In this document: piece by piece, positions 11,054 through 20,559 of the stretch
Layout of the letters: each line of letters opens with the position of its first letter
Numbering within the stretch: position 1 is the stretch's first letter
From: Vandiemenella viatica
Taxonomy: Eukaryota; Arthropoda; Insecta; Orthoptera; Morabidae
Assembly (NCBI GenBank): GCA_031002005.1
Contig: JARYHS010008074.1
Span: 11,602,924 to 11,666,923, forward strand
Direction of reading: 5' to 3'
DNA length: 64,000 bases
The notes under the pieces: model-generated
What the model was told of the DNA's origin: nothing
What the model saw: only the letters and a program-made list of their open reading frames with translations
Databases searched by the model: none
Translations under genes and position numbers: made by a program

Positions 11054-12539
11054 ATGCAGGAATATATACAAGATGCGATGACTTACGTACGTCATTATGG
11101 TTGTCCAGATTTGTTTATTACATTTACATGTAATCCGAATTGGGAGGAAATACAAACATTGCTATTACCAGGCCATCAATCAATGCATCGTCATGATGTC
11201 ACGGCACGTGTGTTCAAACAAAAATTAAAATCATTGATTGATTTAATCGTAAAACATTCAGATTTAGTTAACACACGTTGCTATCTGTATTTGATTGAGT
11301 GGCAAAAGTGAGGTTTGCCTCATTCTCACATTTTGATTTGGCTTGAAGTTAAAATCCGTCCAGAAGAAATTGATCAAATAATTTCAGCCGAAATTCCGGA
11401 CCCATTAATTGATCAAGAATTGTTTGATATTGTTACCAGTCACTCGATCCACGGACCGTGCGGTGCTTTTAATATGACATCGCCTTGCATGGAAGGTGGA
11501 AAATGTAAGAAGCGTTTTCCAAAGGAATATACGAATGATACTATTACGGATATCGATGGTTATCCGTTGTATCGCTGCAGAAACACTAACAATGGTAGCC
11601 AACCATTTACAATGCGAATGTAAAATTCTAGAAACCAAGTTGAAATTTACAATCAGTGGGTTGTACGATACTCACCATTGCTTTCAAAAACGTATAAGGC
11701 TCATATTAACGTCGAGTTTTGCAGTTCTATAAAATCCATTAAGTACGTTTGCAAATATGTTAATAAAGGCAGTGATTTGGCCGTATTTGAAGTTCAAAAT
11801 GTAAATAAAAATGACGAAATAACACGATACCACATAGATAGATACATCAGCAGCAACGAAGCTATCTGGCATATTTTTAGTTTTCGCATCCATGAAAGAG
11901 ACCCTTCCATCAAGCATCTTGCAATACATCTTGAAAACTGTCAACGTGTATATTTCACCGAAGAAAATATTTTCCAAAGAATACTTGAGCCACCAAAAAC
12001 GACAAACCACAAACAGAATTTGTCACATTGTGTCAAAAATCTGATGTGTTCCGCCAATTCGCAAAATCATTATTATACGGTTACCGATGTTCCAAGCTAT
12101 TTTTCATGGAACAAATTAGGTAAAAAATGGTAGCCATGTAAACAAGGAGAACCACATCCTTCGATCGCAGGCATATTCAAAGCAAAGACTTTACACAGTG
12201 CATCCAAAACAACGTGAATGTTTCTTTCAGCGTTTGTTATTGGTGAATGTTCCCGGACCAGCTTCTTTCGAATATTTACGAACAGTTAATGGTCGAGTGT
12301 TCAATACATGTCGAGTGTTCAATACATGTCAAAATGCATGTCGCGAGTTGCAGCTGCTGGTAGACGACAATTATTGGGACCTGACACTTGCTGATGCAGC
12401 GTTGACAGCCACGCCGAATAGTATTCGTCAAACTGTTTGCAATTATTTTGACAACATGTTATACAGCACAATCTTCGAGTTTGTGTGAAAAATATAAAAA
12501 CAGTATAACTGAAGATATTACTGAAATTTCAGCTTATAT
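11054..12539 (+). pseudogene. Helitron Rep (HUH nuclease) region, broken
   Basis: This is the replication-initiator half of a Helitron protein, which nicks and joins single-stranded DNA. Motif 1 FITFTCNPNW lies at about 11114-11143. The HUH motif reads GLPHSHILIWL at about 11312, but the codon just before it is TGA, so the frame is cut at 11309. The catalytic-tyrosine motif YVCKYVNKG (about 11744-11770) keeps both tyrosines. Further Helitron-typical blocks follow: ITRYHIDRYISSNEAIW, then LLLVNVPGPASFEYLRTVNG and WDLTLADAALTATP (12230-12420), ending CEKYKNSITEDI and a stop. Several frameshifts separate the blocks, and a CGAGTGTTCAATACATGT unit is duplicated at about 12295-12328. The PIF1-type helicase is absent. 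Confidence 0.88.
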
Positions 12540-12869
12540 AAATAAATAAAAAATAATTTATTTATTTATTTTATAAATATCAATTTTTTATATAATTTCA
12601 ATTAAGTAATTTGTAATGAAATGTAAATTAAATTTTTTTATGATCATTTGTCCTTAATTTAAACTCTCCGTAACTCTTTACCAATTAAATTTGAATTTCC
12701 AAATCGACTACAATGTTTTTGTCTTTATTAGTGAATATTAATTTGACTACTTGAGGAATTTTAGAAAAACATTAATCCAACGTACTATATTTAGTAAGTC
12801 ACAGCAAAGCGTGACCGGGTCAGCTAGTTTTAATTTAAATATAGACTGCAAAGATTCTGTATAATAGTA

Positions 12870-13123
12870 ATTTCAGCGAAGTTCTAGTCACAGAGGGTCT
12901 TGTCGGCATCGCAGTGCTCCTCTATTGAAGTCAACTAGCTTCAAAAGAAGACCTACAGATTAACGTGACTTTCGAACCACGGAGCGTCCTAACATCTTCG
13001 CCTCAACAAATCAAAGCTTTGTCAGAGGTGAATGTCCATTTTAAGGCCTGAGACTGGGATTTGTACCGTGAACTTCAGTACCCTATCGTACGCCGTAACC
13101 ATCTGAGTCACCAGACAAAATCT
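12870..13123 (-). mobile_element. tRNA-like SINE remnant (family 3), minus copy
   Basis: Reversed, the block begins CTGGTGACTCAGATGGTTAC (A-box-like) and has a degenerate B-box GGTACAAATCC, followed by a body that contains TCTGACAAAGC. A related plus-strand head sits at 13248-13340, so the two form an inverted pair. Confidence 0.5.
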
Positions 13124-13247
13124 AGATGTAATGAAAAATAAGTATTCAAACGCAATAAAATAAACGTGTTATTTTTATACCATTTATTTTTGCTATCCCA
13201 AAACACAAATGTACTTTTATATGTTAGAATAAATATTTTTCAGTACT

Positions 13248-13340
13248 TCTAGATTTTTCTGGTGACTCGGATGGTTACGGCGTACATTTCAGATATGGAA
13301 GGTCCTCGGTTTAAATCTAGATCTCAGCTACAATTTTTAC
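13248..13340 (+). mobile_element. tRNA-like SINE head (family 3), plus copy
   Basis: GGTGACTCGGATGGTTACGG matches the reversed 13085-13123 block closely, and GGTTTAAATCT sits where a B-box would be. The body beyond about 13340 is not clearly shared. Confidence 0.45.
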
Positions 13341-13612
13341 GGGCCTTACAATCGAACTTCACTTCTGGAAAGGCTCTGATTCGTTAATGTGAATTTTATG
13401 AACATCTGATTTACCTGGAAGCGAGGTTCAAGAAAAAAAGACACTTTTCTAAGGCAATTAATAACACCAAAACAAATTTTCGAACTCTGTCTATACGCTT
13501 CTCCGCATCCACCAACCTGGCACTTGTCCGCAACATCAAAATTAAACCAAATTAATGACGGCCGAGCGGCGGCCGACGCGCGGGGTCCTGTGAATTCACT
13601 TAAATCGATTGA

Positions 13613-14290
13613 GGGAGCGTCCAAAAACCACTTAGCTCCATCATTTTCGCCTGCTGCGAACTCCCCTCCCTCCCACGTAGCCCAACGTGGCTTTTGCCTC
13701 TTCCCCCTCCTCAACTCCCCAACCCCACATAGCACATAGCTTGGGGATTCTACGATAACCGTGGCGCCGCAATTTAATGATGGATTATTACATGGGCGCC
13801 GGGAGGGAGGTGCAAGGGGGTGCACTTGCACCCCCCTGACATCCCGGGTCGCCCGGAAATTTGGGCCGATAGGGGGTGGGGAGCACCAATTACAGCCCTG
13901 GTGCACCCCCATACATCCCGGGTCGCCGTGTGAGCAGTAGTAGAGCTAAAAAAAAAAAGGTCGCCCAGCCCTGGTGCACCCCCCTAGAAGCAATCCTGCC
14001 GGCGCCCATGGATTATTATGTAACTCGATGAGATAAATTGAAAGTAAAGAATATATACATATATATATATCACATAGTTCTCGAGATATTTTATGTCAAA
14101 ATTGACGTGGATAGGTTGAAATGTGGCCTGGACCAGGAAAAAAATTTCGCCATTGCCAAATTTGATGATGAATTCGTATGTAACTCGACGAGACAAATCG
14201 AAAATAAAGAATATATAGGCCTATTTGTTTCGTCGAGTTCTTCAATAATTCATCATCAGGTTGTGGCTCCACGGTATGATAGAACTTCCT
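13613..14290 (+). mobile_element. Harbinger-like MITE family, left part with internal repeat module
   Basis: The left terminus GGGAGCGTCCAAAAACCAC matches the terminus of the complete MITE at 40414-40796, and CCCACGTAGCCCAACGTGG follows as in that copy. After 13741 it carries a module (GGGGATTCTACGATAACC, CCGCAATTT-ATGATGG and 150-bp-type repeats) that the 40414 copy lacks. It ends near 14290 with the inverted mate of the module edge (CATCATCAGGTTGTGG). The right terminus is missing. A hAT MITE interrupts it at 13791-14010. Confidence 0.65.
13791..14010 (+). mobile_element. hAT MITE, CATGGGCGCCGG family
   Basis: A 220-bp element with perfect 12-bp inverted termini CATGGGCGCCGG, flanked by the exact 8-bp repeat GATTATTA (13783-13790 and 14011-14018). 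Related uninterrupted copies of the surrounding module (for example 15181) read straight through one GGATTATT. The interior has two related GTGCACCCCC blocks and no coding. Confidence 0.9.
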
Positions 14291-14626
14291 TTAGTAGTGA
14301 TCTTTAAGTTTACTTTATACTTATTATATGAAATCGTTCTTACACTGGAATATAAATAAATAATTTCACAGTCATTGGTTTTTAAAACATCGTTTTATTA
14401 GCTGGTTGATCTCGCGTCACTACTGCTTTTCGCAAAAAGGCTTCAATGAAATAAAAAAATAACAAAATTTGATTTAATATGGCTTTTAGATAGCCGTCCG
14501 TCAAAATTCTCCTTTACACTGTGATTTATTTAGTAGTTTCTGTCAGACTATCAAATCATCAGGCTTTCTTAATGTTGCATGGATATTCTGTTCATCATGT
14601 TTTGTATTTGTTGAAATACTTTCTAG
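14291..14626. other. Unassigned AT-rich sequence
   Basis: Nothing recognised between the MITE half and the minisatellite. Confidence 0.5.
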
Positions 14627-14973
14627 CCCTCAGTGAATTTATTTTGAGTCTTTAAAATAACAGCCTATCTCGGAGGCAGTGGGTGAATTATGAATCTTTG
14701 AAATAATAACTGGGAAGTAGTGAGTATATTTTAAGTGCTTGAAATACTGTCTAGGACAAAGTGAACGTATTTCGAGTTTTTGAAGTACTGTCTAGCCGGC
14801 AGTGAGTATATTTTGAGACTCTGAAGTACTGTCTAGCCGGCAGTGATTGTAATTCCAGTGTGCTTACTACTTAGGCGGCAGTGAGCAGAGACAGTGAGTA
14901 TGTTTATAGTAGTAGAAATACTAACTAACTAGCAGACAGTGGGTGGATTTGGGTCTTTGAAATATCGTCGAAC

Positions 14974-14997
14974 CATGGAGTTTTTTCTACCTCCGTG
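14974..14997. mobile_element. 24-bp remnant of a P-like element
   Basis: CATGGAG followed by a short spacer and CTCCGTG has the outermost bases of the neighbouring element's ends. It is bordered by CGTCGAAC (14966-14973) and CGTAGAAC (14998-15005), which match each other and the neighbour's duplication except for one base. This looks like an internally deleted sister copy in tandem. Confidence 0.55.
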
Positions 14998-15005
14998 CGT
15001 AGAAC

Positions 15006-16232
15006 CATGGAGGAATGAAATACATGGAGACGACGCAAGAGACCTTCACCACGCACTGAAGTGACGCCGGGCGGAGGAGGAGGGGGGGGGGGGGGGGCTA
15101 GGCCACATCCCTACAGACACGAGGTATATGTACAAAAACCTCAAGGGGACTCTAGGATAAACGTAACGCCGCAATCTGGTGATGGATTATTTTGTAACTC
15201 TATGACACAAATAAAAAATTAAGAATAAAATTTTTTGAAATCCTGCCTAGTTTCCGAGATATTCTGTCTCAAATGTGAGATGTTTTTGGTTGAAATTCAG
15301 AAGAAACAATTGGTCAAAGTCAAATTTGATGATGGATTCTTATTTAAAAATACGAGACAAATAAAAAATAAAGAATAAACATTTTCGATATCTCGCCTAG
15401 TTCTCAAGATATACTATATCAAAAGTGAGGTGTCTTGAGTTGAAATGCAGAAGAAAAATTTCGCAAAAGTCAAATTTGATGATGGATTCTTATGTAACAC
15501 GACGAAAAAAAAATCGAAAATAAAGAATAAAATTTTTCGATATCTTTCTTAGTTTTCGGGATATACTGTCTCCAAATTGAGGGGATTGGGTTGATATGCG
15601 GCCTGGACCAAAAATGAATTCTGCCAATGCCACATATGGTGGACATGCAGAATGGATATTTCAGTTTTATTACTACCACTTGTGGTTGGGTAAAATGCGG
15701 CCTAGACCAGAATAAAAATAGTTATCTTGTTACCATACATCGTAAGCTTAATTGGGAATATCTGGAAGTAGTTTACATCGTGATACACGTTTTGTCACTA
15801 ACGTGGTTCTCATGAAATTACTAACAATAATAGATAAATTCTTTGTCCCTTATATTTTCAACAACAAAACCATTCTGGTACAGATTGCATTTAGACCTGA
15901 ACACAATCTCCACTAAATTGCCGCTACAGAATCAAACTATGTAGACACATCCACACACGCGTAGGCCTATTTGAATAGCAAACTGCATTTGGGGTAACAA
16001 CATCGTTTGCTTCATCAAGATTCCTAGATGGCCCAAGATGGCAATTATAAAATACTTAGACACATTAGAAAATGAAATAATCACAGCATTAAACACAATG
16101 TGAGCTTTGCTTTTGTATGGGTTCGCAATATGGCCGCTGCCGCCACCGCGCATGCGCAGTATCAGCCGAGAGTTTAGAGGCGACGTCACAGATTTAACGT
16201 CATTTCTCCTCCATATATTTCCTTCCTCCATG
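15006..16232 (-). mobile_element. P-like DNA element, copy C (THAP family, diverged)
   Basis: The termini CATGGAGGAATGAAAT and, reversed, CATGGAGGAAGGAAAT are inverted, and the exact 8-bp repeat CGTAGAAC flanks it (14998-15005, 16233-16240). It is an older relative, in reverse orientation, of the elements at 29576 and 31334. The part before their THAP exon is recognisable (GCTGTGATTATTTCATTT on the minus strand), but the ATG position reads TTG here, so the exon is lost. The interior carries the 150-bp tandem repeats. There is no transposase. Confidence 0.8.
15181..15640 (+). repeat. 150-bp tandem repeat array inside P-like copy C
   Basis: GATGGATT blocks recur at 15181, 15331 and 15481, exactly 150 bases apart. 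Each unit runs through an AATAAAGAATAAA-like block, then CTAGTT, GATAT and GTCTC blocks, then GGTTGAAATGC. A fourth, more diverged unit starts near 15628. The same array is in the elements at 29576-33088 and, in shorter form, in the Harbinger-like copies at 13741-14290 and 19919-20290. Confidence 0.85.
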
Positions 16233-17025
16233 CGTAGAACTGGCAGTGAGTGTATTTTGAATCTTTGAAATACTTCTAAGAGGCACTGAATATATTACGA
16301 AATCTTTTAAATACCGTCTAGCAGGCAGTGAGTGTATTATGAATCTTTAAAAAGAGTCTCGGTGGCAGTGAATGTATTTTGAATCATTTAAGTAGTATCT
16401 AGCACGCAGTTAATGTGTTACGAATCTTTTAAATACTATCTATCAGGCAGTGCAAATTCTTTTAGAACTGAGGAATTAATATTATTACTACCGGTGTTGA
16501 ATTTGTTGTCTTTTAAGCTTCTCGATAATTATCCAGAAAATTTTACATATGATACTTTTTATTTCACGAACTATGTTTGCTTTAGTAATAGAATATGTGG
16601 AAGATTTCCCCACCATTAATCTTATTTTTATAAACGATGTAAACTGTACCCATTATATGCCCAGAAGATTGTACTTATAATACATAAGATTTCTGTATGT
16701 TCTCCGTTACCGAAAGGAAAATTTTAAAAAAATGAAAGAAACTGTCTAGGCGGCAGTAAATTTATCATGAATCTTTTAAATGCTGTCTAGATGGCAGTGA
16801 GTGCATTATAAACCTTTTATATAGGGCCTACTATCTAACAGGTAGTGAGCGTATTATGAATCTGTTAAATACTTCTCAGGTGGCGGTGAGTGTATTATGA
16901 ACCTTTTAAATACTGTCTTGGTGGCAGTGAGTGTATTTTCTGTCCTTGAAATACTTTCTAGCAGGTAGCGATTGTGATTTAAGCCTTTGAAATACTAAGT
17001 AGGTGGCAATGTGTGAATTATGAGA

Positions 17026-17329
17026 CTTTGAAAAACGATGTAGGCTGTATTCTGTCTCTCTTTCTACTTTGATCGAATTTTTATGATGAAGTTTAGTCTC
17101 TTCACAAACTATCCTGTTAGTCATGGATATGACATACCTCCTTTTTGAGAAATGACATTGACTGCCTGAGTTACATTAAGTTATTTTAATAGAGCACCAC
17201 GCCTCCAAAGCTTATTAATAAATTCTCATTAAAAGTAAGTAAATAAGACACAGATAAGCTTGGATATGTTATTCGTATATTTTCAGTTCTAATTCGCAGT
17301 ACAAATTCAGTTCTAGCATTTATCAAGCA
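17026..17329. other. Unassigned sequence
   Basis: No feature recognised. Confidence 0.5.
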
Positions 17330-17831
17330 CGATCGCCGTGCAGCCCGGCGTTAGTCTTCGTGGAGCCGCAGTCGGTCTGGTCGGCGTTGAGACCTGCAGT
17401 GCAGATCCCGTAGTCTGTCCGCCGTCCCCAGCCACGCTCACTGCAACTTTAAAGAGAGAGAGGGTCAGTAGTTAACGGACTGTGCTGTCCAAAAGCTAGA
17501 AGAATCTCAATCTCTAACAGGACGGAGACGCCAGAACCATCGCACACGTAATCCGCTCCGTCACTACCACTGCCAGCCCCACCATGCCCTGCGAAAAATA
17601 TGCATATCTTCGACAGATATGAATACGCTCGTGGCTCGGATGGAGATGTCAGAAACCAGCGAACTCCCTCGGGATCTCGCCGCGACCAGCGTGCTGGCCG
17701 CCGAGTCTCCGGGGACAGTTACCTGCGCGTCAGCTTTGCCTCTGCCGACCCCCGCCCTGCCTCGAACACCGGCCTCTGCTGAAGGGCGCTCCTCGCTGCT
17801 CTGTCCCGGAGTCTACTGCGCTCTGCATCCA
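17330..17831 (+). other. GC-rich block with a short open frame
   Basis: In contrast to the AT-rich surroundings, this block is rich in CG dinucleotides. A plus-strand frame starts at ATG 17619 (MNTLVARMEMSETSELPRD) and runs open to 17903, but its last third is the T-run and 3' UTR of the adjacent reverse-strand LINE, so the original protein continues elsewhere or was cut there. It could be the 5' UTR and ORF1 start of a retrotransposon, or a CpG-rich promoter/exon of a gene; I cannot decide. Confidence 0.35.
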
Positions 17832-19375
17832 TTTTTTTTTTTTTTTTTTTGTTCTTATATTCTAAAGCACCACTTCCTTTGGAAGCTTTGCTTGTTAGTT
17901 TAAGGTTAGGTTTGGGGGCACTCTTTATTTATCACTTTGGGGAAAAACCTGTGACCACCACTCGGGTGGTCTTATGGAAAAACCCAAGTAATGGTCTTTT
18001 ACTGTTGTTGGTTTAATATACTCAGCGGAACCTTGTATCTATGCCATGTTTTTGGTTCACACAAACCTTATTTTATGATATAGTTTTTCTGCCTGTGTTC
18101 TAATTTCGCATTTAATATAATTTATTCCTGTTTGATCATGAAGTTGTGTAACCGGCGTGTACATTCTCGCACCTAGTATTATTCGTAGACAGCGATTTTG
18201 AAGTCTTTGTAGGAGTTGAATATTTGAATTTGCCGATATTCCCCAAACTGGGCAGCCATATAGCAGAAATGACCGTATTACTGATTTATATATTCTTCTC
18301 TTAGTCTGTAGTGTCAGTTCTTTACTACTATAGCGTTCTCGTCTCGCATTCGGGAGGACGGCGGTTTGAATCCCCGTCCGGGCATCCAGATTTGGGTTTT
18401 CCATGGTTTCCCCAAATCACTCCAGGCAAATGCCGGGATGCTTCCTTCAAAAAGGCCATGGCCGAATTCCTTCCCATTCCTTGCCCCCATCCTTTCCCGT
18501 CTCTAAAGACCTCGATTTTAAAAAGAGACGTAAAGCAGTTACCAAAAAAAAAAAAAAAAAAAAAAAACTTTACTACTAAGTATCGGATATAAGTTGACCA
18601 TAATAGCCATCTCTTTTCGGATTCTTTGTCTGATGTATTCTTTGAACAACATCTTTTGGTCAAGTTCAACTCCTAGGTATCGATGTGATTTTGTCCACGG
18701 TATCGTTTGTCCGTCTATTCTTAATTGAGGTAGTTTGTCAAAGTCCGGTTTTTTCTTAGTAAAATATACTGCAGCGCACTTGGAGGTGTTGATCGTTATT
18801 TTATTGGCTCTACACCATTCGGTGGTTTTGTCGATCCTTTCTGCAGTCTTCTGATGTTTGTTTCATGTCTGTATCCGATAGTATATTTCGTCTCATCATC
18901 TGCGAACTGGGCAAATTCAACTTCGGGTGGTACAGGAATATCGTTTGCATAGATGTTGTACAGAGTGGGTGACAGTACTGATCCTTGAGGGATTCCATCC
19001 AGTGCGTCAAGAATTGATGAGTTCGCACCGTCACATGCCACGAAGAATCTTCTTCCTTTCAAGTAATTTGCTATCAATTTTATGTAGCAGCGTGGGATGT
19101 CTGTTTTATCCTCCAGCTTGCATATTAAATTGTCCTCTCCACACTCTGTCAGTAGGCTTTGTCTACGTCTATGAATATTGCTGCTACAGATTTTCCCTTG
19201 TTGAACGCAGCCAATATGTCCTCGACTAGACGTAACAGTAACATTGTTGCCGAAACTCTTGACTGGAACCCAAATTGTTCCTCTCTAATTGTAGCGTTTT
19301 CTTTTAAATTTTCTGTTATCCTCTTTAGGACTATTCTTTCCATGACTTTTCCTTGTGAGCATCCGACGAGGACCT
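17832..19375 (-). pseudogene. Jockey-type LINE reverse transcriptase, 5' truncated, split by a SINE
   Basis: On the minus strand the order is VMERIVLKRITENL, EEQFGFQ and AIFIDVDKAY (first catalytic block), LKGRRFFV, GIPQGSVLSPTLYNIYANDI and FAQFADDETKY (FADD intact, about 18900), YFTKKKPDFDKLP, SHRYLGVELDQKML, then RRIYKSVIRSFLLYGCPVWG and LQRLQNRCLRIILGA near the C-terminus. The 3' UTR follows and ends in a poly(A) seen as 19 T at 17832-17850. A SINE at 18331-18567 splits the frame between LYPILSS and KELTLQ. At least two more breaks occur near 18800 and 19140. These motifs fit the Jockey clade. Confidence 0.85.
18331..18567 (+). mobile_element. tRNA-derived SINE (family 1), 5' truncated, in Jockey LINE
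   Basis: It begins within the tRNA head (TAGCGTTCTCGTCTCGCATT), has the B-box region GGTTTGAATCC, the shared body (TTTGGGTTTTCCATGGTTTC, GCCATGGCCGAATTCC) and ends in a long A run. The 11-bp target duplication CTTTACTACTA is exact at 18320-18330 and 18568-18578. Confidence 0.93.
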
Positions 19376-19918
19376 CCTTTTATACCCTGCCAACAATATC
19401 GGCGACTATTTCCAAGGCAACATGCCACGACGTTATGGACTTTTAATTATTTCCTTAGAAACGAAGAGGCAGGGCGCTTCAGAATTTGGTAACTTTCTTT
19501 TCGCAGTATTAACATCAGGCAACGATGTGAAATGAGTCACATGAAAAGTAATTCTGGACACGGCACGACGCACGATACTAGCAATTGTAGCAATGTGGTC
19601 TCATTGTCTTTGATCTAGGCGCAGATTTTCTACTGCGAATCTCATCCAATTAAGGCACGCGATTTCTTGTAAACATACTGATGTGTGACACCACAAGCTG
19701 ACATACTGATCGAGATCGTCGGGTACAGCGCATGGACTCGTGCAGCCACAACAGCGATCTAGCAAGAAGCTGATAATATTGCCGGCATGTAAGTAAATAG
19801 TATTACCACAACTTCAGACCGTCACAAGGAGGGAATTATTTTAATGTGACTGGATAATGATGCTGGTAATTTGTCGCTCATGAAAGCCTTGTAAATTAAA
19901 ATTAAATAACGAAATCTC
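19376..19918. other. Unassigned sequence
   Basis: No coding or repeat signal recognised beyond the LINE end. Confidence 0.5.
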
Positions 19919-20556
19919 GGGGATTCTACGATAACCGTGGAACCGCAATTTCATGATGGGTTGTTATGTAACTCAACGAGACAAATTGAAAGTAAAGCAT
20001 ATATATATATATATATTTAATCTAGCTTAGTCATGGAGGTATTGTATCTCGAAAGTGAGGAGGTTAGGGTGAGATCTGGCCTGGACCAGAAAAAAAAATT
20101 CACCAAAACTACTATAGCTATCTACACGGTGGAAATGCACTATAGGTGTTTTATTTTCTTCCTAGTGGTTGTTGTTAGGTTGAAATACTGCCTGGACTTG
20201 AAGTAACGTCACCAAAAGCACAAGAAACTATAACTGATTTTTTCGCCGAGTTCTACAAGAATTCATCATCAGATTGCGGCGCCACGGTAATGACAGAACT
20301 GCCCGTAGCATTTTTCTCTGTTGATTCCAGAATATATTTATACTGTTCTCTTGTCAGACTATCGTAAATTATATACGGAGGAAGTTTAATAACAGAAATA
20401 AATATTCACTGTACCTTATTTTAACTATTACTAATAATATGAAGAAGAATTTACGTGGCTTGGTTTGCAAATCCCCCCCCCCCCACGTAGCTCAAAGTAG
20501 CTTTCCAGACAACCCCTCCTCCCCTAGATGGATCCACGTAGTTTATGAACGTTCCC
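19919..20556 (+). mobile_element. Harbinger-like MITE family, right part with repeat module
   Basis: The left portion is the module GGGGATTCTACGATAACC ... CATCATCAGATTGCGG seen at 13741-14290. The right portion, from GTTGATTCCAG through CTTGTCAGACTAT to the terminus CCACGTAGTTTATGAACG-TTCCC, matches the complete MITE at 40414-40796. TAA follows at 20557-20559, consistent with a 3-bp duplication; the left terminus is missing. It complements the half at 13613-14290. Confidence 0.65.
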
Positions 20557-20559
20557 TAA

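Larger units (their letters stand above)
9441..12826 (+). mobile_element. Helitron (rolling-circle transposon), internally deleted
   Basis: The 5' end starts TCTTTATATATATAAAAATC and the 3' end finishes with a small hairpin TGACC-G-GGTCA followed by GCTAG, inserted between A (9440) and T (12827), with no target duplication. This matches the Helitron signature (5' TC, 3' hairpin plus CTRR, A/T insertion). Inside are a tRNA-derived SINE (9660-9965), a local duplication of a TAACAGATGGCGATG-type block (about 9977 and 10091), and remnants of the Rep part of the RepHel protein. The helicase part is missing: the coding stops near 12540 and the 3' end follows within 300 bases. Confidence 0.9.
14627..17025 (+). 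repeat. Diverged minisatellite, about 41-bp period
   Basis: Units of the type GGCAGTGAGTGTATT, then (A/T)TGAATCTTT(T/G)AAATAC, then TGTCTAG recur from 14627 to 14970, 16241 to 16450 and 16735 to 17025. Two neighbouring AGCCGG blocks are 41 bases apart (about 14794 and 14835). The array is interrupted by the P-like element at 15006-16232 and by about 280 unrelated bases at 16457-16735. Confidence 0.85.

Noticed and set aside
13346..13912. 188-codon minus-strand open frame
   Set aside because: It runs across the borders of a MITE and a hAT insertion, so it is composite and accidental.
14966..17025. CRISPR-like array of regularly spaced repeats
   Set aside because: Units are contiguous and diverged without constant repeats and unique spacers, and the sequence is eukaryotic.
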